Below, piece by piece: positions 1-5,354 of a stretch of 6,469 nt of DNA (position 1 is the first letter of the stretch; each line of letters starts with the position of its first letter). Position numbers and translations under genes: made by a program. The notes under the pieces were generated by a model, which did not search any database, was not told where the DNA came from, and worked only from the letters and a program-made list of their open reading frames with translations. Origin of the DNA: Rhodospirillales bacterium (lineage in GTDB: Bacteria > Pseudomonadota > Alphaproteobacteria > Rhodospirillales > UBA2165); assembly GCA_013204125.1 (NCBI GenBank), contig JABMOP010000435.1, positions 1 to 6,469 of the forward strand, written 5' to 3'.

Positions 1-78
1 GAAACGTCCCTTGGGGCTGCCAATGGCGCCGCGCCCTTTATGTGCCTGATCCGGCAATTGATCGACCATAGGAACCAT
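1..78 (-). CDS. N-terminus of a PA0069-type radical SAM protein (partial)
   Basis: Reading the minus strand from 78 to the left edge gives 26 uninterrupted codons, starting MVPMVDQLPDQAHKGRGA and continuing IGSPKGRF. The KGRGAxxxPxGRF signature is what I know from the extreme N-terminus of PA0069-family radical SAM proteins, where it precedes the 4Fe-4S cysteine cluster. That cluster would lie beyond the window, so the radical SAM fold itself is not seen. Two in-frame ATG codons are possible, at 78 and at 69; neither has a clear Shine-Dalgarno sequence, and the shorter one is equally plausible. The gene is divergent from the glycosyltransferase at 153, with about 75 AT-rich bases between them that probably hold both promoters. 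The identification rests on one short motif and is moderately secure. The specific reaction of this family is not known to me. Confidence 0.6.
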   Translation of the reverse strand, partial: MVPMVDQLPDQAHKGRGAIGSPKGRF

Positions 79-140
79 ATAAACAAAAATACAGAACATT
101 ACAAGAACATATTGCAGTTTGCGGCGCCTTGGGCCGGGGC

Positions 141-146
141 TATAGT
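141..146 (+). promoter_or_regulatory. Possible -10 element (TATAGT) for the glycosyltransferase pair
   Basis: TATAGT matches the sigma-70 -10 consensus at five of six positions and ends six bases before the ATG at 153. A weak -35 candidate, TTGCGG (119-124), lies 16 bases upstream. If it is used, transcription would begin at or next to the ATG and give a leaderless mRNA. That would fit the absence of a Shine-Dalgarno sequence there. This is a pattern match only. Confidence 0.2.
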
Positions 147-152
147 GCGGTC

Positions 153-824
153 ATGCTTAGTGTCATCATCCCGGCCTTAAATTCGGCGGATAGCTTAGGC
201 GCGACGCTCCACTCAGTGTTTGAGGCCGGTTCGGGCGATCAAATTATCGTCGCCGATGGCGGCTCCACCGACGGAACCCGCATTATCGCCGAAGAATCCA
301 CTGCGCGCGTCGTTCATTCCGCGGCCGGGCGCGGCCAGCAAATGGCCGCCGGCGCCGCTGCCGCCGATGGCGACTGGTTGCTGTTTCTCCATGCCGATAC
401 GGTCTTGGAACAAGGATGGCGGGAACAGGTTTCCGCATTCATGGTAAAAGCCGGGGCCAGCTACGATGCCGGCGTATTTAAGTTTGCATTGGATGATCCG
501 AGTGCGGCGGCACGGCGGCTGGAACGGCTTGTAGCATTTAGATGTAAATACCTTGCGCTTCCCTATGGTGATCAGGGCTTGCTTATTTCCCGCAGTTTTT
601 ACCAAGCCATCGGCGGCTTCGCACCGATACCGCTCTTTGAAGATGTCGACATAATCCGCCGCATCGGCCGGCCGCGGATTACCCTTTTGGATCGCCGCGC
701 CATTACTTCGGCCAAACGCTACCGCAAACAAGGCTATATCATAAGGCCGCTTCTCAACCTTTTCTTTCTTGCCCTTTATTTCGCCGGCGTAGCGCCCGCG
801 CAGATTGGGCGCCTCTATCGATGA
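153..824 (+). CDS. TIGR04283-family glycosyltransferase (GT2, GT-A fold)
   Basis: A 223-residue family 2 glycosyltransferase. It opens directly with the first GT-A strand (MLSVIIPALNSADSL). The nucleotide-binding VADGGSTDGT follows at residues 33-42, and the metal-binding LHADT (a DxD-type site, Asp82) at 79-83. YGDQG at 138-142 and FEDVD at 162-166 are further family motifs. The C-terminus has a hydrophobic stretch (about 200-213) that may bind the membrane. The family was first described as 'rSAM/selenodomain-associated transferase 2', and databases now label it arsenosugar biosynthesis. The substrate here is unknown, and no arsenic methylation or ArsS gene is visible. I chose the ATG at 153 over the in-frame TTG at 129 because homologues begin at the SVIIPALN strand. 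No clear Shine-Dalgarno sequence precedes it. Its stop lies 6 bp before the TIGR04282 partner, the usual arrangement for this pair, so they probably form an operon. Confidence 0.9.
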   Translation: MLSVIIPALNSADSLGATLHSVFEAGSGDQIIVADGGSTDGTRIIAEESTARVVHSAAGRGQQMAAGAAAADGDWLLFLHADTVLEQGWREQVSAFMVKAGASYDAGVFKFALDDPSAAARRLERLVAFRCKYLALPYGDQGLLISRSFYQAIGGFAPIPLFEDVDIIRRIGRPRITLLDRRAITSAKRYRKQGYIIRPLLNLFFLALYFAGVAPAQIGRLYR

Positions 825-830
825 AATTCA

Positions 831-1427
831 ATGAAACTTGAAAAGCACCTTATTATTTTCGCCAAAACGCCAATGCTGGGGGGCGTCAAACGGCGTTTGG
901 CCGCGGATATCGGTCAAGGGGCGGCGCTAAGTTTTTACCGTAGCAATCTGACCGAAATCGTGCGCCGATTAAGCCGCGATGAGCGCTGGCGGAGCGTTCT
1001 TAGCGTTAGCCCCGATATAAAGGCGATCAAGGGTTACCGCTGGCCCAAGGGCATTTCTACCATGTGCCAAGGCCGGGGCGACCTCGGCCGGCGCATGAAC
1101 CGGGCGATCTCGGCCATGCCGCCCGGCCCGGTGGTTCTCATCGGCACCGATATTCCGGCGATCAAACCCCACCACATCAATAATGCGCTTCGACTATTGG
1201 GGGACAACGACGCCGTGTTCGGTCCATCAATAGACGGCGGATTCTGGCTGGTCGGGCTTCGCCGCCGGCCCCGAACTTTAGATATTTTCGAAAATGTACG
1301 CTGGTCCACGGAACACGCCCTAACCGATACACGCGCCAATTTGCCCGCGGGGTCGCGCATCCGGTTGCTCGAAGAATTGGCCGATGTTGACGATGGTCCA
1401 GCCTACTGGAAATGGCGCTCTAAATAA
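831..1427 (+). CDS. TIGR04282-family glycosyltransferase (DUF2064)
   Basis: A 198-residue nucleotidyl/glycosyltransferase-like protein of the DUF2064 family. The visible signature blocks, in order, are the N-terminal IIFAKTPMLGGVKRRLA (residues 8-24, equivalent to the AKxPxxGxVKTRL loop), QGRGDLGRRM (80-89), the acidic GTDIPAI (105-111), GPSIDGGFWLVGL (131-143) and a C-terminal LADVDD (183-188). The length is normal for the family. Family members are paired with TIGR04283 transferases and are annotated as arsenosugar biosynthesis glycosyltransferases, but the biochemical role is inferred from genomic association. The ATG lies 6 bp after the upstream TGA with no obvious Shine-Dalgarno sequence, so translation is probably coupled to the first gene. 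The canonical threonine of the VKTRL loop is Arg21 here, a modest departure. The reading frame stays open for 43 codons past the TAA, up to the start of the antiporter gene. Confidence 0.88.
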   Translation: MKLEKHLIIFAKTPMLGGVKRRLAADIGQGAALSFYRSNLTEIVRRLSRDERWRSVLSVSPDIKAIKGYRWPKGISTMCQGRGDLGRRMNRAISAMPPGPVVLIGTDIPAIKPHHINNALRLLGDNDAVFGPSIDGGFWLVGLRRRPRTLDIFENVRWSTEHALTDTRANLPAGSRIRLLEELADVDDGPAYWKWRSK

Positions 1428-1442
1428 CCATATACCATATGT

Positions 1443-1559
1443 ATGAACCAATTAGACATTGCGGCGAATTCTACTCCAGCGCTTCTCTCGGCGCCCGCCT
1501 TCCCGGTCCTCGCTAAATTTGTCCGTAACAATTATCCGATGTATCACTTAACACAATGA
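1443..1559 (+). CDS. Possible 38-codon leader ORF coupled to the antiporter
   Basis: An ATG-initiated frame of 38 codons (starting MNQLDIAANSTPALL, ending NNYPMYHLTQ) fills most of the gap between the glycosyltransferase and the antiporter. Its TGA at 1557-1559 overlaps the antiporter ATG at 1556 in the classic ATGA arrangement. It is in the same frame as the upstream transferase and follows that gene's TAA by five codons. I recognise no domain. It has no Shine-Dalgarno sequence, and an open stretch of this length is easily produced by chance. It could be a translated leader that delivers ribosomes to the antiporter start, or simply non-coding spacer. I favour neither strongly. Confidence 0.2.
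   Translation: MNQLDIAANSTPALLSAPAFPVLAKFVRNNYPMYHLTQ
1519..1547 (+). promoter_or_regulatory. Candidate promoter for the Kef-like antiporter gene
   Basis: TTGTCC (1519-1524) and TATCAC (1542-1547) each match four of six sigma-70 consensus positions and are separated by 17 bases. The predicted start would fall within a few bases of the antiporter ATG at 1556, giving a very short leader or none. This is an alternative to read-through from the glycosyltransferase operon. Two four-of-six boxes are weak support. Confidence 0.2.
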
Positions 1560-3241
1560 TCGAAATTTTATCACTTCTCCTTGCTGCGGTTGCGGCAACA
1601 TTAATTTTCTCCCGCCTCGGCATGGGTTCCGTTTTAGGCTACCTGGCCGGCGGTATCGTAATCGGACCCAGCGGGCTTGGCTTGATTACCGATGCCGAGA
1701 ATTTACGTCACATTGGCGAATTTGGGGTGGTCTTCCTTTTATTTCTGGTCGGCACCGAAATCAAGCCGCAGAGGCTTTGGGTCATGCGCCGGCTGGTATT
1801 TGGAACCGGTGGACTACAAGTCGTGGTCACCGGCATTATCCTCGCCGTGATCGCCTACCACGCGCTCGGCTTAAAGCTAGATGCTGCGATGGTCATCGGC
1901 TACGGCTTCGCCCTTTCGTCCACCGCATTTTGCGTCCAACTGCTCGCCGAGCGCAACCAATTGACCAGCCATTGGGGGCGCTCCAGCTTCGCCGTACTTT
2001 TGTTTCAAGACTTAGCCGTCGTGCCGTTGTTGGCGCTTGTCCCATTGCTGGCTGTGGGCCATCTGGGCTCGTCCGCGTCTATCGCTATCGCCGTCTTAGA
2101 AGCGCTTGGTATTTTTATTGGTATTCTTCTTGCCGGGCGCCATGCGATCGGCCCGCTTCTTCACCTCATCGCCAAAAGCCGCAGCAGCGACGCAATGGTT
2201 GCGGTCGCGCTGCTCTTGGTTCTGGGTTTCGGCTGGCTGACTGATTTGGCCGGTCTCTCGATGGCGATGGGTGCGTTTATTGCCGGCGTTTTGCTGGCGG
2301 ATTCACAATACCGCCATCAAATTGAAGCCGATATTGTGCCGTTCCGTGGATTGCTGCTCGGTCTATTTTTCATGAGTGTCGGCATGAGCCTGTCGTTCAG
2401 CTCGGTCATCGAACACGCGGAAATCGTGATTTACGGCACAGCAATTCTCTTATCCGTAAAAGCGATATTGATAATATGTGCGGCGATTGCCATGAGAACG
2501 CCGATTGCAGTCGCCATCCGCACAGGATTTTTACTATCGCAAGCGGGGGAATTTAGCTTTGTGCTGTTCTCTCTGGCCGATGCACAAGGGCTATTGCCGG
2601 ACGGTTTGATGGAACCGCTCGTCTCCATCGTTATACTCTCAATGGCGGCAACGCCGATCATGATGCGCCTTGGCGATAGGATCGGCACGCGGCTCAGCGC
2701 CACTCCCACCAATGCCCCCCCGATGCAGGAAATTGAAGCAGATCACCCGGTTCTCATCGCCGGTTTTGGCCGCGTCGGGGAGACTGTTACCTCGATGTTG
2801 GAAATGGCAGGCGTTCCCAGCGTTGCCATAGATATAGATGCCGACAATGTCGCCAAGGGCCGGCGCAACGGATTTACGGTCTATTACGGCGATGCCGGCC
2901 GGGCGGAAGTTTTGCGCGCCGTCGGCGCCGACCGCGCGCGATTGTTGGTTGTTACAATCGACGACCCGGCCTCAGCCGATAAAATGGTGCGCACCGTTCG
3001 GCTCCACTACCCAAATTTAGCCGTCCATGTCCGCGCCCATGATTGGGAAGCGGCCGACCGTTTCACATCCTTGGGCGCCCGCCACGCCATGCCGGAAACG
3101 GTTGAGGCGAGCCTCCGTATCGGCGCAGCGGCGCTGGAAGGCGCCGGCGTCGGCCCGGACGAAAGACGGGCGTTGTTTGAAAAATTAAGCGCCGATGATT
3201 TTGCTCACATGCGGGAACTCAACGCGCCCAATAGAATATAG
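1556..3241 (+). CDS. CPA2 / Kef-type monovalent cation:proton antiporter with RCK_N domain
   Basis: A 561-residue inner-membrane transporter expected to exchange K+ or Na+ for H+. Residues 1 to about 375 form the Na+/H+ exchanger domain with roughly a dozen hydrophobic helices. Landmarks are GYLAGGIVIGPSGLGL (28-43), VGTEIKP (65-71), ALSSTAFCVQLLAE (119-132), LFQDLAVVPL with Asp152 (149-158) and QAGEFSFVLF (329-338). The loop RHQIEADIVPFRGLLLGLFF (253-272) matches the acidic regulatory loop of KefC, with Glu257 and Asp259. From about 397 an RCK/TrkA-N Rossmann domain begins, with GFGRVG (403-408), acidic Asp426 at the end of strand 2 and YYGDA (443-447). It ends near residue 520 in a short tail. 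No separate RCK_C domain is evident. No KefF/KefG-like oxidoreductase is adjacent. The start is supported by its match to family N-termini. It lacks a Shine-Dalgarno sequence and overlaps a possible upstream ORF. KefB versus KefC cannot be settled, so no symbol is given. Confidence 0.92.
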   Translation: MIEILSLLLAAVAATLIFSRLGMGSVLGYLAGGIVIGPSGLGLITDAENLRHIGEFGVVFLLFLVGTEIKPQRLWVMRRLVFGTGGLQVVVTGIILAVIAYHALGLKLDAAMVIGYGFALSSTAFCVQLLAERNQLTSHWGRSSFAVLLFQDLAVVPLLALVPLLAVGHLGSSASIAIAVLEALGIFIGILLAGRHAIGPLLHLIAKSRSSDAMVAVALLLVLGFGWLTDLAGLSMAMGAFIAGVLLADSQYRHQIEADIVPFRGLLLGLFFMSVGMSLSFSSVIEHAEIVIYGTAILLSVKAILIICAAIAMRTPIAVAIRTGFLLSQAGEFSFVLFSLADAQGLLPDGLMEPLVSIVILSMAATPIMMRLGDRIGTRLSATPTNAPPMQEIEADHPVLIAGFGRVGETVTSMLEMAGVPSVAIDIDADNVAKGRRNGFTVYYGDAGRAEVLRAVGADRARLLVVTIDDPASADKMVRTVRLHYPNLAVHVRAHDWEAADRFTSLGARHAMPETVEASLRIGAAALEGAGVGPDERRALFEKLSADDFAHMRELNAPNRI

Positions 3242-3284
3242 GCCAACGCCAAATGTCAGCGGAATAGCGACCGGACAAAATATT

Positions 3285-3985
3285 TTAAGCCACCGCCTCG
3301 TTAAAAAATGCCACCGCCTTCTGCCAGGCATCTTCCGCCTGTTTTTCGCGATAATTTTTTTCATTGAGAAAATTTTGGAAAGCGTGCCCAGCGCCTTCAT
3401 AACAGTGAAAACTGTAATCGATGCCGTGTTTGTTAAGCTCTTGTTCCAGCCGGTCAACATCTTCGGGCGACGGGTTTTGATCATCATTGCCGAAGAAACC
3501 GACCACCGGACAGGTGATGTCCTTAATCATATCGATAACAGTCGGGGCTTCGCGGCCCTTGGCCGTCATCACATTCCCACCCCAAAAATCGGCGACCGCT
3601 TTGAAGCCGCTGATTGAGCCCGCCGCCAGCAAGGCGACCCGCCCGCCCATGCAGTGCCCGCCAATAACCATGCGCGATAAATTACAATCGGCCAATCCGC
3701 CGATATGAGCGATCAGCGCTTCGGTGTCGCGCACCATTTCTTCGTCGGTCAGGCTCTGCATCGCATCGCGGCCCGCAGCATCCGGGCCCTACGGTGAAAT
3801 AGATTGTGGGAAAATGCCGCATAGCCGTATTCCGCCATGCGTTCGAGCACGTTCTCGGTAAATCCATCCTGGCCGGGGGCGTGGCAACATTCGATATAAA
3901 CCGGAGACGGCCGATCGCCTTCGGGTAAGGCGCTGAGCGTCATCATATCGCTACCGTCCACTGGCACTGTCTGGCGCTCGATCAT
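3285..3985 (-). pseudogene. Dienelactone hydrolase family gene split by a one-base frameshift
   Basis: An alpha/beta hydrolase of the dienelactone hydrolase family, encoded in two frames. The first frame starts at the ATG at 3985 (MIERQTVPVDGSDMM) and runs through NLFHR, codon 65. It then loses homology and stops at 3749-3751. The continuation GPDAAGRDAMQSLTDEE lies in another frame and runs to the TAA at 3285. Adding one base between 3790 and 3791 joins them as FHR-X-GPDA, giving a normal 233-residue protein. All active-site elements remain: Glu32, the nucleophile elbow GGHCMGGR with Cys112, Asp169 in GNDDQNPSP and His201 in GAGHAF (rejoined numbering). The family cleaves cyclic enol-lactones or similar esters in the cytoplasm; the substrate here is unknown. 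An ATG at 4027 is in frame, but only 3985 has a good Shine-Dalgarno sequence. Intact conservation on both sides suggests a very recent mutation or a sequencing error. The gene converges on the antiporter with 43 bp between them. Confidence 0.85.
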
Positions 3986-3992
3986 TATATGA

Positions 3993-4001
3993 TCCTCTCT
4001 C
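3993..4001 (-). promoter_or_regulatory. Ribosome binding site of the dienelactone hydrolase gene
   Basis: On the minus strand, GAGAGAGGA lies seven bases upstream of the ATG at 3985. This purine-rich Shine-Dalgarno sequence at normal spacing selects that ATG over the in-frame alternative starts further upstream, and it agrees with the N-terminus expected for the family. Confidence 0.6.
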
Positions 4002-4122
4002 GGGTTCATTTTCTTAAGTCTAGACATCGGCTTATCGCCAAGCAATTGCAACCTTAGCCAATTTAGAAACAATCCGTCCTACGCCGAACACGGTAATTTT
4101 ACTGAAACCACATGTTAATGAG

Positions 4123-4151
4123 TGGACCGGCTCTGGTCGCCGCGCCATAGT
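4123..4151 (+). promoter_or_regulatory. Candidate promoter for the thioredoxin-like gene
   Basis: TGGACC (4123-4128) and CATAGT (4146-4151) are separated by 17 bases and each match four of six sigma-70 positions. The predicted start near 4158 would leave a leader of roughly 23 bases before the ATG at 4181. It lies in the 195 bp divergent spacer shared with the hydrolase, where a promoter is needed. The match is weak. Confidence 0.2.
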
Positions 4152-4180
4152 GCGCGTGAAAATTGGCGCTTGGTAAACAA

Positions 4181-4804
4181 ATGAAGACTGAACGGAATGC
4201 CGCCAGGACAAATATTGGCCCTATAAAAAGCCAAAGGCAGATCCTTGGCTTGGCGCTGTTTTTAATGCTGACGAGCTTTCTGACATTCGCCGCGCCCAGT
4301 GCATCTGCGCAGCAATTGATGGCAAACGGGCTTCACGCGCAGCCCTGGATCAACAAATATTCTGAAACTGTGCTGCTGGACAGCCTTGCCGAAGCCAAAG
4401 CATCCGGAAAAGGGCTGGTGATCCTATTCGAGCAAAAGGGATGTGAATATTGCAAAGCGCTTCACGAAGAGAATTTCACCGTCAAAGAACTTACCAATTA
4501 CCTAACCAAGCACTTTACCTTCATGCAGATCGATATCTGGAGTGATTGGAAAGTAATATTGCCGGACGGCAAGACCATGACGGAACAGGACTATGCCTCT
4601 TCGCTGGCGGTCCGTAATACGCCGACCACATTAATCATGGATAGCATCGGGCATGTTCAATTAAAATTGCCCGGCTTCGCCCCAGCGCCGGTATATCGGG
4701 CTGCATTCGAATATGTGGTTGAAGGCGGATCAAAAAGCGGTATGAGCTTGCTTCCCTGGATGCGGCAGCGGTTGAAGAAGAAGCAAGCCGAACAGGGAGG
4801 ATAA
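4181..4804 (+). CDS. Exported SoxW-like thioredoxin-fold protein
   Basis: A 207-residue periplasmic thioredoxin-like protein. A basic N-region is followed by a hydrophobic core (about 21-37) and a likely signal peptidase I site after SASA (around 40-43), so the mature protein would begin near QQLMANG. There is no lipobox cysteine. The thioredoxin fold follows, with GLVILFEQKGCEYCKALHEE carrying the CxxC pair Cys88-Cys91 and RNTPTT carrying the cis-proline Pro148. The segment between them, DIWSDWKVILPDGKTMTEQD (118-137), resembles the insertion of SoxW and related periplasmic thioredoxins. SoxW-type proteins are thought to reduce disulfides in the periplasm, often for sulfur oxidation, but no sox gene is in this window. 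The ATG at 4181 is preferred over the in-frame TTG at 4163, although neither has a strong Shine-Dalgarno sequence. The tail (about 195-207) is lysine- and glutamine-rich. The gene is a single unit, divergent from the hydrolase and convergent with moaB, 19 bp apart. Confidence 0.82.
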   Translation: MKTERNAARTNIGPIKSQRQILGLALFLMLTSFLTFAAPSASAQQLMANGLHAQPWINKYSETVLLDSLAEAKASGKGLVILFEQKGCEYCKALHEENFTVKELTNYLTKHFTFMQIDIWSDWKVILPDGKTMTEQDYASSLAVRNTPTTLIMDSIGHVQLKLPGFAPAPVYRAAFEYVVEGGSKSGMSLLPWMRQRLKKKQAEQGG

Positions 4805-4823
4805 GTGGGGCGGCTAGGTGGGC

Positions 4824-5354
4824 TTATTTTTCTTCAAGGCGCGGCATCAATTCAACAAAATTACACGGCATGAAGCGGTAATCCAGCTGGTGCACCAAAA
4901 TGTCGTCCCAGCCATCGCGGCACGCGCTGGGCGAGCCGGGAAGTGCAAATAGATACGTGCCGCCGGCAACCCCTGCCGTTGCTCGGGACTGGATCGTCGA
5001 AGTACCAATTTTTTCGAAACTCAAAGCGCGGAATAGTTCACCAAACCCTGGTATTTCCTTTTCCCAAACCATGGCAAAAGCTTCGGGCGTCACATCGCGC
5101 CCAGTCACACCGGTGCCGCCGGTGGTAATGACCACATCGATTTCGGCGTTATCAATATATTCTTTGAGCTTGGTGGCAATTACATCGGCGTCGTCCGAAA
5201 CAATTTCGCGCGCCGCAAGCACATGGCCGGCGCCATCAAGCCGGTCGGCCAGCATATCACCGGACTTATCATCTTCTAATGTGCGCGTATCGGATACTGT
5301 CAGCACCGCAATATTGACGGGCACAAATTCCCGGACGGATTTATTTGCCGCCAT
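4824..5354 (-). CDS. moaB: Molybdenum cofactor biosynthesis protein B (MoaB)
   Basis: A 176-residue protein of the MoaB/MogA family, which binds molybdopterin and, in the best studied members, adenylylates it before metal insertion in molybdenum cofactor synthesis. Diagnostic blocks are IAVLTVSDTR (15-24), DDKSGDML (28-35), the molybdopterin-binding TTGGTGVTGRDVTPEA (78-93) with its acidic Asp87, and ALPGSPSACRDGW (137-149). The length and the FVPVNIAVLTVSDTRT start fit MoaB better than the longer MogA. The ATG at 5354 is chosen because GAGGTGG lies six bases upstream. An upstream in-frame codon could add five residues (MRWRK) but lacks that support. The first 14 bases overlap the end of the lytic transglycosylase gene in another frame, indicating co-transcription. 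No other molybdenum cofactor gene is in the window. Confidence 0.93.
   Translation of the reverse strand: MAANKSVREFVPVNIAVLTVSDTRTLEDDKSGDMLADRLDGAGHVLAAREIVSDDADVIATKLKEYIDNAEIDVVITTGGTGVTGRDVTPEAFAMVWEKEIPGFGELFRALSFEKIGTSTIQSRATAGVAGGTYLFALPGSPSACRDGWDDILVHQLDYRFMPCNFVELMPRLEEK

Noticed and set aside
129..152. TTG start 24 bases upstream for the first glycosyltransferase
   Set aside because: The added residues MGRGYSAV have no family counterpart, TTG is a weak start, and the ATG at 153 falls exactly at the conserved N-terminal strand.
213..731. Long minus-strand open frame opposite the first glycosyltransferase (172 codons)
   Set aside because: It lies antisense to a gene with clear family motifs, and its translation shows no recognisable domain. 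It is a codon-bias shadow.
1429..1447. CATAT-rich imperfect palindrome just after the second glycosyltransferase
   Set aside because: The arms do not align symmetrically around the central CATATG, there is no stable stem, and no T-run follows, so neither a terminator nor an operator is supported.
3242..3284. Bidirectional terminator between the converging antiporter and hydrolase genes
   Set aside because: The 43 bp spacer shows no inverted repeat with adjoining T-tracts. The 19 bp spacer at 4805-4823 likewise has no stem.
3780..3800. Programmed -1 frameshift as explanation for the split hydrolase
   Set aside because: A -1 slip after AGG would rejoin the frames, but the local bases do not form a slippery X XXY YYZ heptamer and no stimulatory structure was evident. 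The family is not known for recoding.
4125..4138. Inverted repeat GACC-6-GGTC in the divergent spacer before the thioredoxin gene
   Set aside because: Four-base arms are expected by chance in GC-rich DNA. It has no T-tract and no recognised operator pattern.
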